Shown here one piece after another: positions 1 through 7,113 of a DNA stretch of 41,071 nt. The stretch covers positions 1 through 41,071 of the forward strand of contig CAZLFA010000034.1 of assembly GCA_964558665.1 (NCBI GenBank), written 5' to 3'. Within the stretch, counting starts at the first letter, position 1; each line of letters opens with the position of its first letter. The position numbers were made by a program, and so were the translations under genes. This stretch comes from CAZLFA01 sp964558665. Lineage in GTDB: Bacteria > Desulfobacterota > Syntrophia > Syntrophales > PHBD01. The notes under the pieces are model-generated. The model saw only the letters and a list, made by a program, of their open reading frames with translations. It was not told the DNA's origin and made no database searches.

Positions 1-3
1 TCC

Positions 4-359
4 TGGTGGAGGCGGCGGGAGTCGAACCCGCGTCCGAAAATATTCCACGGCAGTTTCTACGTACGTATCCTCTGATTTAGATTTCGCTCCGGAAGACTCC
101 CAGGGGCAGGATTAATCCGTCGCTATCCTGTTTGGTTTTCGCCTTCCTCCTGCCAGGAAAAGGAGATCGGCTATCCTGACTAAATGACGCCCTGATCTGA
201 TCCGCCAGGCGGGATCAGGAGGACGTTAGCCGTCTTAAGCGGCTAATGCGTAGTCGTAGTTGTTTGCGACTGTGTTTTCCTGCCTGTTTAACGAGGCCTG
301 CAGGAACCTCGGTACGCTTCTGACGCTTCAACTATCCCCGTCGAAACCGTGACGCCCCC
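4..359 (-). ncRNA. ssrA: transfer-messenger RNA (tmRNA)
   Basis: Rescues ribosomes stalled on broken mRNAs by acting first as an alanyl-tRNA mimic and then as a short template for a degradation tag. Read on the minus strand, the 5' end GGGGGCG (359-353) pairs with CGCCUCC just before a genome-encoded ACCA end (3' terminus at 4), and the 3' part carries the T-loop sequence GGTTCGACTCC. The tag reading frame lies at 267-235: resume codon GCA, then codons giving ANNYDYALAA and a TAA stop. The hydrophobic ALAA end is the usual ClpXP/Tsp signal. One continuous molecule, not the permuted two-piece form. It sits directly downstream of smpB, its protein partner. Confidence 0.97.
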
Positions 360-428
360 AATATTGAGTTGAAAAAGAGCTATAGAAACTGGATACCCGC
401 TTCCGCAGGTATGACGACCTATGCATGT

Positions 429-457
429 AGTATAGTCATATCCCGTGAATAAGTCAA
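429..457 (-). promoter_or_regulatory. ssrA promoter overlapping the smpB stop codon
   Basis: On the minus strand TTGACT (457-452) is followed by a 17-base spacer and TATACT (434-429), a near-consensus sigma-70 promoter. Transcription should begin near 422, giving a leader of about 60 bases before the mature tmRNA 5' end at 359, to be removed by RNase P. The TGA inside the -35 hexamer (456-454) is the smpB stop codon, so ssrA can be expressed independently of smpB with no intergenic spacer. Confidence 0.8.
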
Positions 458-927
458 TCGCGGTTTTTGGCCCGGAGCCCCCGTTCCATATCACGGCGGT
501 CTTCCTTCAACTTCATGTCCTCGCGCTTGTCGTGAAGTTTCTTGCCTTTGCCGATGCCGACCTCGACCTTCACCTTGCCGTTCTTAAAGTAAAGCTTCAA
601 GGGTATGAGGGCAAGTCCTTTCTCCCTCGATTTGCCGTAGAGGCGCTTGATTTCGCGCTTGTGAAGCAGAAGCTTGCGCACCCGCAGCGGTTCATGGTTG
701 TAGCGGTTGCCGAAGGAATAGGGGCTCACGTGAAGGTCGTAGAGAAAAACCTCTCCGTCCTTGACGCGGGCATAACTGTCCTTGAGGTTTGCCCGTCCAT
801 CCCGCAACGACTTGACCTCCGTGCCCACCAGGACGATACCCGCCTCGAACGTGTCGTCGATGAAGTAGTTCATCCTTGCGGTCTTGTTCTGACAGATTAT
901 CTTCTGCGCTTCGTCTTTCTTTGCCAT
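454..927 (-). CDS. smpB: SsrA-binding protein SmpB
   Basis: Binds the tRNA-like end of tmRNA and delivers it to the A site of stalled ribosomes. The 157-residue product is the usual family length and shows the SmpB order: an N-terminal strand region (KIICQNKTARMNYFI), the EAGIVLVGTEVKSLRDG block that forms the RNA-binding beta barrel, YSFGNRYNHEPLRVRKLLLH, and a very basic C-terminal tail (KGKKLHDKRED to LRAKNRD) that folds in the mRNA channel. Start chosen at ATG 927 because AGGA lies seven bases upstream; a GTG at 930 is the alternative. The ATG overlaps the TGA of the upstream thiolase gene by one base (TGATG), implying translational coupling. ssrA follows immediately. Confidence 0.97.
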   Translation of the reverse strand: MAKKDEAQKIICQNKTARMNYFIDDTFEAGIVLVGTEVKSLRDGRANLKDSYARVKDGEVFLYDLHVSPYSFGNRYNHEPLRVRKLLLHKREIKRLYGKSREKGLALIPLKLYFKNGKVKVEVGIGKGKKLHDKREDMKLKEDRRDMERGLRAKNRD

Positions 928-1700
928 CACTTGTTCCTGTCGCGGGGGAGCAGATAGTCCGTCTTGACGTGGCTCATCGCCCGGAAGATGTTGTCCCTGA
1001 CGTCCTTGTTGTCCTTTTCCACTTCATTGAGAAGGTTCTTGATATAGCTTCTCTTCGATGTCCTGCTTGTGGGGCAGCCGTTCTCCACCGTGGGGAACGA
1101 CCTTTCCCGTGCGTATTTTTTTACCAGTTCTTCGCGGATGAGACAGAGCGGCCTGATGATGTGCATCTTTCCCCCGAAGATTGTCTGCGTCGGCAGCATC
1201 GTGCTTATTTCACGTCCGTAGAACATGTTGATCAGCAGCGTTTCGATGATGTCGTCGCGGTGGTGTGCAAAGGCGATCTTCGTGCATCCTGTTTCGCCGG
1301 CAATCTCGAATATGCGCTTACGGCGCAGGCGCGAACAGAGAAAGCACGGGTTCTTGCGGTTGACGGAGCTGTGAGAGAGCGGACCGATATCCGTTTTCTC
1401 CATCCTGTAGGAGCAGCCGTTCTTTTGCAGGTAGTCCTCAAGAATGTTGTAACCTTTATAATCCGGATCGAAGCCGTTATCGATGTTCACGGCGAGGATC
1501 TCGAATTTCGGGATGAAAACCATCGGCGTGTTCAGAAGATCCAGCAGGGCAAAGCTGTCTGCGCCTCCGGAGACACCGACGAGCACGCGGTCTCCCTCTT
1601 CGATCATTCCGTAGTCCATGGCTCCCTTTTCCAGCCACTTCTTCAGATGCAGGAAAAGCCTGGTCTGTCTGCCGTTATTGTCCGTTTGTATTAGTTCCAT
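927..1700 (-). CDS. ttcA: TtcA-like tRNA 2-thiolation enzyme (PP-loop ATPase)
   Basis: Predicted to adenylate a cytidine in the tRNA anticodon loop and replace its oxygen with sulfur (2-thiocytidine-32 in the TtcA family), using an Fe-S cluster. In the 257-residue product the PP-loop SGGADS lies at about 44-49, NPCFLC supplies C119 and C122, and a third cysteine, C209, lies in NGCPTS. This CxxC plus distal Cys set is the cluster signature of the TtcA/TtuA group. Position and length favour TtcA, although related archaeal-type TtuA enzymes share the motifs. First gene of a ttcA-smpB unit. A possible promoter lies upstream (TTGCTC, 16 bases, TATAAG around 1715-1745). The Shine-Dalgarno sequence is weak. 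Confidence 0.85.
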   Translation of the reverse strand: MELIQTDNNGRQTRLFLHLKKWLEKGAMDYGMIEEGDRVLVGVSGGADSFALLDLLNTPMVFIPKFEILAVNIDNGFDPDYKGYNILEDYLQKNGCSYRMEKTDIGPLSHSSVNRKNPCFLCSRLRRKRIFEIAGETGCTKIAFAHHRDDIIETLLINMFYGREISTMLPTQTIFGGKMHIIRPLCLIREELVKKYARERSFPTVENGCPTSRTSKRSYIKNLLNEVEKDNKDVRDNIFRAMSHVKTDYLLPRDRNK

Positions 1701-1757
1701 ATTAACACCGAAATCATTCTTATATTAATAAGCGCCGTAAGAGCAATGAAAATTTTC

Positions 1758-1786
1758 TTGACATAATCCGTTCTTTTGTTTTAAAT
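1758..1786 (+). promoter_or_regulatory. promoter of the leader and liv operon
   Basis: TTGACA (1758-1763), a 17-base spacer and TTAAAT (1781-1786). The -35 is perfect, the -10 matches four of six consensus positions. Transcription would start near 1793, just ahead of the leader peptide. The upstream gene (ttcA) is divergent and there is no other plausible plus-strand promoter between the terminators and livK, so this is probably the main promoter of the transporter operon. Confidence 0.6.
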
Positions 1787-1813
1787 GTTCGCACTTGATT
1801 GGAGTGAAGTGAA

Positions 1814-1900
1814 ATGAAGTTCAACATAATCAGCAGCCGGATGTTTTCCTTTTTTGCTTTTTTTAGCTTTTTTAGGGAGGTCTGCCTGCTGAGCTCATGA
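1814..1900 (+). CDS. phenylalanine-rich attenuator leader peptide
   Basis: A 28-codon frame opens at ATG 1814 and ends at TGA 1898-1900; GGAG lies nine bases upstream of the start. Eight of 28 residues are Phe, seven of them in residues 11-20 (residues 10-20 read MFSFFAFFSFF). This composition and the position directly before a set of competing RNA hairpins is the hallmark of leader peptides such as PheL and PheM of enteric bacteria, which measure charged tRNA-Phe by ribosome stalling. The last codons overlap the first strand of the antiterminator helix (GGTCTGCC, 1879-1886), and the stop codon falls inside the nested stem. The peptide itself is not expected to have a function. Too short for ordinary gene calling. 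Confidence 0.8.
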   Translation: MKFNIISSRMFSFFAFFSFFREVCLLSS

Positions 1901-1931
1901 CCTAAAGTGTCAATTGAGCCGTGGGCAGACC
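1879..1931 (+). promoter_or_regulatory. antiterminator hairpin of the Phe attenuator
   Basis: GGTCTGCC (1879-1886) is perfectly complementary to GGCAGACC (1924-1931). Nested inside, GCTCA (1893-1897) pairs with TGAGC (1915-1919), and TGAC (1898-1901) with GTCA (1909-1912), around a CTAAAGT loop. The outer 3' strand shares 1924-1927 with the stem of the first terminator, so the two structures exclude each other. A ribosome stalled at the first Phe codons leaves 1879-1886 free and permits this hairpin. A ribosome that reaches the stop at 1898 covers it and lets the terminator form. Confidence 0.75.
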
Positions 1932-1960
1932 TTAGCGGTTGCCCACGGCTTTTCTGTTTT
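1918..1960 (+). terminator. first intrinsic terminator of the attenuator
   Basis: GCCGTGGGCA (1918-1927) pairs perfectly with TGCCCACGGC (1940-1949) across a 12-base loop, followed by TTTTCTGTTTT. Ten base pairs, GC-rich. The 5' strand overlaps the antiterminator stem, making this the regulated terminator. Confidence 0.8.
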
Positions 1961-1964
1961 ATGG

Positions 1965-1995
1965 GGCCGTGGTTTACCACGGCCTTTTTTTGTTT
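1965..1995 (+). terminator. second intrinsic terminator of the attenuator
   Basis: GGCCGTGG (1965-1972), a TTTA loop and CCACGGCC (1977-1984), followed by seven T. It repeats the arms of the first terminator: GCCGTGG occurs at 1918-1924 and 1966-1972, CCACGGC at 1943-1949 and 1977-1983. The freed 3' arm of terminator 1 can therefore pair with the 5' arm of terminator 2 and disrupt it, so one switch could control both. Confidence 0.8.
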
Positions 1996-2039
1996 TTGGG
2001 GGATGTAATAATGCTTAACCTAAAAAAGGGAGGATGGAG

Positions 2040-3248
2040 ATGAAAAGGTTGTTGAGAATATTGACGGCAATAAGTTTGGCGGGACTGCTTCTGCTTGTGT
2101 CCTGCAGCTCGAAGGAAGAGAAGAAAATAAAGGTCGGCGCTGCAATCAACATGACGGGACCCGCTTCCACATGGGGACAGTATCACGCGAAAGGACAGCA
2201 GGACTATTTCCGCTACGTGAATGAAGTCAAGGGGGGCGTGGGCGGATACAAGATCGAAATGATCCTGGTCGACACCGCATACAAGGTTCCCGAGGCATCT
2301 GCCGCGGTAAGAAAATTCGCGGTTCAGGACAAGGTGGACATGATCGCCACCTGGGGCGCCGGTGAAGGTCTCGCCGCCAAGCCCATCATCCAGGAAAACA
2401 AGATTCCCACCATCAACTATTCAACCAGTTGGGAGATACTCGAAGCGCCGGTTGATTACATGTATCTTCCCTTCGGCAGCTACAAGATGGACTGCTACGC
2501 GGTTCTGGAATACATACGCGCCATACACAAGGGGAAAGACGCCCCGAAGGTCGGTCTCCTGACCTACAACAATGCATACGGGCGCTCTATTCATCAGCCG
2601 AGTAAGGACTATGCGGCAAAGATCGGTGTGAACATCGTCGCCGTAGAGGAATTCCCGCCCAAGACGGTCGATCTCACGACGGAACTGCTGAGGCTGCAGA
2701 AAAACGGAGCGGAGTACGTCTTCATTCAGATGCTTCCCGCCGCCATCGTCACGGCCTTCAAGAGTGCCGACCGTATCAAGTATGATCCGATGTTCCTCGG
2801 CACCTGGACCTCGACAGATCCCGACTTCTTCAAACTGGGGAAGGGCGTGATCAGGGATCGCCTCAGCATGCAGTTCCCCGGGGTTCTGCCGGGTGACGGC
2901 ACGGAGGGTGAGAAGCTCATGACGGAGCTCATGAAGAAATACAAGACGGTCGAAAAGTTTGATGCTGCGTACTGGGAAGGTGTTGTTATAGGCATGATCA
3001 TGGAAAGGGCGTTCATCAGGGCGAATGAGAAATTCAAGAAGATAGACCGCGAATCGATAAACAATGCCATGGAGTCCTTCAAGGATGAGGATTTCGGCGG
3101 TTTCGTACCGAAGATCACCTATGCCAAGGGGAATCACGGCGCATCTTTCAAGGCGAGGATGGTGAAGGTCAGCGAAGACGGGACCTACAAGCCGCTGACG
3201 AACTTCTACGAACCCGGGAAAGAGAAGATAAAACTGTTAACAAAATAG
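2040..3248 (+). CDS. liv-type ABC transporter substrate-binding lipoprotein
   Basis: Extracytoplasmic binding protein of a branched-chain/aromatic amino acid (HAAT) importer, Peripla_BP_6 type. The 402-residue product starts with a lipoprotein signal: basic MKRLLR, a hydrophobic stretch, then LVSC with the lipidated cysteine at residue 22. The mature part opens with the typical IKVGAAINMTGPAS strand and ligand-loop region. Start set at ATG 2040, six bases after GGGAGG; the in-frame ATG at 2034 abuts the Shine-Dalgarno site. First gene of the operon with both permeases and both ATPases further on. The Phe-sensing leader upstream suggests the ligand is phenylalanine or a related compound rather than leucine; that is inference. 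Confidence 0.92.
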   Translation: MKRLLRILTAISLAGLLLLVSCSSKEEKKIKVGAAINMTGPASTWGQYHAKGQQDYFRYVNEVKGGVGGYKIEMILVDTAYKVPEASAAVRKFAVQDKVDMIATWGAGEGLAAKPIIQENKIPTINYSTSWEILEAPVDYMYLPFGSYKMDCYAVLEYIRAIHKGKDAPKVGLLTYNNAYGRSIHQPSKDYAAKIGVNIVAVEEFPPKTVDLTTELLRLQKNGAEYVFIQMLPAAIVTAFKSADRIKYDPMFLGTWTSTDPDFFKLGKGVIRDRLSMQFPGVLPGDGTEGEKLMTELMKKYKTVEKFDAAYWEGVVIGMIMERAFIRANEKFKKIDRESINNAMESFKDEDFGGFVPKITYAKGNHGASFKARMVKVSEDGTYKPLTNFYEPGKEKIKLLTK

Positions 3249-3258
3249 GGTAGTTCTG

Positions 3259-4095
3259 ATGAAGGCATTTCGCGGTCAGCCGGAAATATACGTATCCGGA
3301 AAATCTGAAGAACGTCACGCCGATCTCACGGTCAGGAATCTTTCCCTGAGTTTCGGCGGCGTGAAGGCGCTGAGCAACATTGACATCGAGGTCCGAACGG
3401 GCGAACTGCTGGCCGTCATCGGCCCCAACGGCGCCGGCAAGACGAGCCTGCTCAACTGCATCACCGGCTTTTACACGCCCCAGGTGGGGAGCATCACTTT
3501 CAACGGCAAAGACATCACCAGGATGCCTCCGCATGACCTCGTCCACGTAGGCATCGGCCGCACCTTTCAGAACATCGAGCTCTTTCCGGGCATGACGGTG
3601 CTGTCCAACATGCTTCTGGCGCGCCATCTGCACTGCGGATACAATCTGGGTCTGGCGTGCCTCTTTTCGAAAAAGGTGAGAAGCGAGGAAATCAGGCACC
3701 GGAAAATACTGGAAGAGCTTATAGACTTTCTGGAGATGCAGCCGATACGCAAGAAGACCGTGGGATCGCTGCCGTACGGCCTGATGAAGCGGGTGGAGCT
3801 GGGTCGCGCTCTGGCTCTGGAACCGAAGCTGCTGGTTCTGGACGAGCCTTTCGCAGGCATGAACCTGGAAGAGAAGGAGGACATGGTCAGGTTTCTGGTC
3901 GAACTGAACGAGGCCTGGGGACAGACCATGATTCTTGTCGAACATGACATGTCCATCGTCATGAGCATATCGCAGCGCGTTGTGGTGCTGAATTTCGGGG
4001 AAAAACTTGCGGAGGGATCGCCCGCAGAGGTTTGCAGCCACCCGGAGGTAATCAAGGCGTATCTGGGAGAACCCGAGACAGCGGGAGGTATTTAA
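3259..4095 (+). CDS. livG: LivG-type ABC transporter ATPase
   Basis: One of two ATPases powering the liv-type importer. In 278 residues, the Walker A GPNGAGKT is at 55-62, the Q-loop region at FQNIELF, the signature at about 171 (LPYGLMKR in place of LSGGQ, a form common among LivG proteins), and the Walker B LLVLDEP at about 191-197, followed by the switch histidine in VEHDMSIVM. About 20 residues at the N terminus precede the ABC domain. The gene begins ten bases after livK and is followed closely by the acyl-CoA synthetase gene, so all belong to one transcript. Confidence 0.93.
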   Translation: MKAFRGQPEIYVSGKSEERHADLTVRNLSLSFGGVKALSNIDIEVRTGELLAVIGPNGAGKTSLLNCITGFYTPQVGSITFNGKDITRMPPHDLVHVGIGRTFQNIELFPGMTVLSNMLLARHLHCGYNLGLACLFSKKVRSEEIRHRKILEELIDFLEMQPIRKKTVGSLPYGLMKRVELGRALALEPKLLVLDEPFAGMNLEEKEDMVRFLVELNEAWGQTMILVEHDMSIVMSISQRVVVLNFGEKLAEGSPAEVCSHPEVIKAYLGEPETAGGI

Positions 4096-4100
4096 AAAGA

Positions 4101-6029
4101 GTGAACGAGCAGGACGACATACTTCTATCTCTTTCCAGGCATACACTGCCGCAGATTCTGGTAATGCAGGCGGAGAGGTTCGGCATCAATATGACGGCCA
4201 TCCGTGAAAAGGCTTACGGCATCTGGCATGCCTTCAGTTGGGACGACTATCTGAGATACGTCAGGCATGTCGCACTCGGATTGAAGCAACTGAAGATCAG
4301 GCGCGGCGAAAATATCGCAATTGTCACCAACAACCATCCCGAATGGCTGTTTTCAGAAATCGGCGCCCATGCGGTCGGCGCTGTAACGCTGAATCTCTTC
4401 ACTTCTTCCGTGGCAAGCGAGCTGGCCTCTTCACTGGAAAGGATCAATGCCGCCTATGTGATTGTCCAGGACCAGGAGCAGGTGGACAAGATGATCGAAT
4501 GCCGCGACAGGCTGAAGTATGTAAAACGCGTCATCTATATCGATCCGACCGGCATGCGCTCATATAAGGATGATCCCTGGCTTCTCAGTTTCAGTGAACT
4601 CCTGGCGATGGGCGAGCAGCTGGACGGAGAAAAACCGGAGATGTTTGCCGCCGAGATTAAGAAGGGCAAGCCGGAGGATGTAGCGATAATGATCCAGACC
4701 TCCGGCACAACGGGCATATCGAAGCTGGCCATGCTCTCGCACCGGAATCTTGCGGAAATGGGGGTTCAGTGGATCAGATCGCAGGACCTCAAGCCGGGAG
4801 AGAACTGGCTTTCCATGTCGCCTCCTGCCTGGATTGTGGATCAGATGTGGGGGGCGGGCGTTGCGCTGCTGGGCGGCATGACGATGAATTTTCCCGAGAC
4901 CCTGGAAACGATTGATCAGGATTTCCGTGAAATAGGCCCTTCCGTTATAATAACGTCATCGCGTTTCTGGGAAGACCTGGCGTCTAAAATAAGAGTTAAA
5001 ATATCCGATGCCGGCGCCGTCAAGCGCAAGCTGTTCTACATGGCGGAAAATATCGGCAGGAGGATTGTGGATTTGGCCGCAGAGAAAAAGCCTGTGCCTT
5101 TCTGGCTCAAGGCGGCGAAACTGCTGGCTGCCGTTCTCGTTTACCATCCTCTTCTCGACCGCATCGGGTGCGCAGGATTCAAGGGTGCATACACGGGCGG
5201 CCATCCGATCAGCCCCGACGTCATCAGGTTTTTCAGGGCAATCGGATTGAACCTGAAGCAGTGCTATGGCCTGACGGAGGCCGGGGGCATATTCCAGGTT
5301 CAGGACGATGACGAAGTCAAGCCGGAGACGGTCGGCAAGCCGCTGCCGGCAACCCAGGTGAAGATTGCCGACGACCAGGAGGTGCTTGTCTTCAGCAGGG
5401 CGAATTTTTCGGGGTATTATCAGGATTACAACGCCACGGAAGCAGCGTTTCATGACGGTTGGCTGCGGACGGGCGATGCCGGATATTTCGATCCCGACGG
5501 GCATCTTGTCATCATCGGGCGCAAGGAGGAGATCATAAAAAATAAAAGCGGCCAGGCTTTTTCGCCCGATTTTATCGAGACGCGATTGAAGTTCAGCCCT
5601 TACATCAAGGAGGCGGTCGTGTTCGGCGAGGGACGTCCCTTCATAACGCTGATGGTAAACATAGACATGGGGAACGTCGGGAACTGGGCAGAAGATCGCA
5701 TGATCCCCTATACGACTTACATGGATCTGTCGCAGCAGCCCATGGTCGAAAAGCTCATCAGCGAGGAGATCGAACAGGTCAATAAGCAACTGCCGGATAT
5801 CATGAAGATCAAGAAGTTCCTTTTGTTGTATAAACTGCTGGATGCGGACGATGATGAACTGACGAGGACAGGGAAGGTGCGGAGACGCTTTATTTACGGG
5901 TTGTACATAAAGCTGATCGAAGCCATGTATGGTGAGATGAACAAGGTGGATGTCAAGGGGAAGGTGCGTTACCGCGACGGACAGACGGGAGTTATCGAAA
6001 CGTCCGTCAATATCATTAATATGAATTAG
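4101..6029 (+). CDS. AMP-dependent acyl-CoA synthetase (long-chain FadD/FAA1-like)
   Basis: ANL-superfamily ligase expected to activate a carboxylic acid to its CoA thioester via an acyl-adenylate. The 642-residue product has the P-loop TSGTTGISK from about residue 200 (Ser replaces the usual Pro), CYGLTE near 387, WLRTGDAG near 454, the hinge GRKEEIIKNKSG, and LTRTGKVRRR, with the probable catalytic lysine, near the end. Its length and the large C-terminal part fit the long-chain family; the true substrate is unknown. Start chosen at GTG 4101, twelve bases after GGGAGG; the open frame extends back into livG. Placed between livG and livH, suggesting that the imported compound or its product is activated by this enzyme. 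Confidence 0.88.
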   Translation: MNEQDDILLSLSRHTLPQILVMQAERFGINMTAIREKAYGIWHAFSWDDYLRYVRHVALGLKQLKIRRGENIAIVTNNHPEWLFSEIGAHAVGAVTLNLFTSSVASELASSLERINAAYVIVQDQEQVDKMIECRDRLKYVKRVIYIDPTGMRSYKDDPWLLSFSELLAMGEQLDGEKPEMFAAEIKKGKPEDVAIMIQTSGTTGISKLAMLSHRNLAEMGVQWIRSQDLKPGENWLSMSPPAWIVDQMWGAGVALLGGMTMNFPETLETIDQDFREIGPSVIITSSRFWEDLASKIRVKISDAGAVKRKLFYMAENIGRRIVDLAAEKKPVPFWLKAAKLLAAVLVYHPLLDRIGCAGFKGAYTGGHPISPDVIRFFRAIGLNLKQCYGLTEAGGIFQVQDDDEVKPETVGKPLPATQVKIADDQEVLVFSRANFSGYYQDYNATEAAFHDGWLRTGDAGYFDPDGHLVIIGRKEEIIKNKSGQAFSPDFIETRLKFSPYIKEAVVFGEGRPFITLMVNIDMGNVGNWAEDRMIPYTTYMDLSQQPMVEKLISEEIEQVNKQLPDIMKIKKFLLLYKLLDADDDELTRTGKVRRRFIYGLYIKLIEAMYGEMNKVDVKGKVRYRDGQTGVIETSVNIINMN

Positions 6030-6060
6030 TTTCCGCCCGGAAAGGGCTCTTTTCCGCCCT

Positions 6061-6200
6061 GGCTGTGTCGATCTGCGGTATTGCTTGTGCGACGTACATT
6101 ATGTACGCCTCCGCGCAATCCCTTGATCTCCTTGCCAGAACGAAAAATAACCACTTTCCGATACGGAAACCGAAAGTTTCAACATAAGGAGTTTCCGGAT
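6061..6200 (-). repeat. dispersed intergenic repeat, copy A
   Basis: The gap between the synthetase and livH holds an element also found, diverged and in the opposite orientation, at 23683-23879. Read on the minus strand, the first 46 bases (6200-6155) match 35 of 46 in the other copy without gaps, and 23 bases at 6084-6062 are identical to 23857-23879. The middle contains a perfect palindrome, CGTACAT-T-ATGTACG (6093-6107), lacking from copy B. No protein is supported here. Likely a non-autonomous or REP-like element; its family is unknown to me. Confidence 0.7.
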
Positions 6201-6232
6201 AGAAACGAATTAGATAAAGGGAGATGCAGTAT

Positions 6233-7111
6233 ATGGATTTTTTCCTTCAACTTCTGGTGAACGGGCTCAGCATAGGATTTCTTTACGGGCTGTCGGCAAT
6301 GGGGTTTGTCATGATCTTTAAGTCGTCGAGCGTGCTGAATTTTGCCCACGGTGAGCTGCTGGCGATAGGGGCCTTCTTTTTTCTTTCGCTGGTCACCTGG
6401 GCGCAGGTGCCTATTGTCGTTGCCTTTCTTATCACACTGGTAGGCTGCTTCATCATGGGCTTCGTTATAGAGAAGATGTTTCTGCGCCCTCTCATCGGCG
6501 AGCCGCTCATTTTCGTCATCATGCTGACGGTGGGTCTGGCGGCGATGTTCAAGGGACTGCTGCTTCTCTTCTATGGAGGAAATCTGAGAACGTATCCCGA
6601 CTTCCTGCCGTCCTGGCTGGGCATCCAGATGGGGGCAATCAACGTGCCGCCAGTTTACACGGCCACTCTCATCATCGGCCTCGCCTTTCTGTGCATGTTC
6701 GGGCTCTTCTTCAAATATTCCGCACAGGGAATTTATATGAGATCGGTGGCGGACAACCAGAAGGCCGCCCTTTCCCTCGGCGTCCATGTGCAGCGGGTAT
6801 TTGCATTGTCCTGGGCGATTGCCGCCCTGGTCGCGGGCATGAGCGGCATCGTTCTCGGCATCATCAACGGCATAAACGTTCATGATCTTTCCGCCGTCGG
6901 CCTCAAGGTTTTCCCGGTGGTCATCCTTGGCGGACTGGACAGCATCGGGGGGGCGATCATCGGCGGAATTATCATCGGCCTCCTGGAGACCTTTACCGGC
7001 GGCTATCTCTCGCCTTCGCTGAGAGATGTTGTACCATACATCGTGCTGGTGTTCATTCTGCTGATTAAACCTTACGGGCTGTTTGGTCTGGTAGAGATTG
7101 AGAGGGTGTAG
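6233..7111 (+). CDS. livH: LivH-type ABC transporter permease
   Basis: First membrane subunit of the importer. The 292-residue protein is almost entirely hydrophobic with about eight membrane segments and the family patterns NGLSIGFLYGLSAMGFVMI at the start, SVLNFAHGE in the first third, and VVILGGLDSIGGAIIGG near the end. Start set at ATG 6233 (MDFFLQLLVNG), nine bases after GGGAG; the ATG at 6224 touches the Shine-Dalgarno site. It lies 200 bases after the synthetase gene, separated by the repeat element, and two bases before livM. Confidence 0.93.
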   Translation: MDFFLQLLVNGLSIGFLYGLSAMGFVMIFKSSSVLNFAHGELLAIGAFFFLSLVTWAQVPIVVAFLITLVGCFIMGFVIEKMFLRPLIGEPLIFVIMLTVGLAAMFKGLLLLFYGGNLRTYPDFLPSWLGIQMGAINVPPVYTATLIIGLAFLCMFGLFFKYSAQGIYMRSVADNQKAALSLGVHVQRVFALSWAIAALVAGMSGIVLGIINGINVHDLSAVGLKVFPVVILGGLDSIGGAIIGGIIIGLLETFTGGYLSPSLRDVVPYIVLVFILLIKPYGLFGLVEIERV

Positions 7112-7113
7112 CT

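Noticed and set aside
3169..4146. Minus-strand open frame of 325 codons opposite livG
   Set aside because: Antisense to an unmistakable ABC ATPase; composition is that of a shadow frame.
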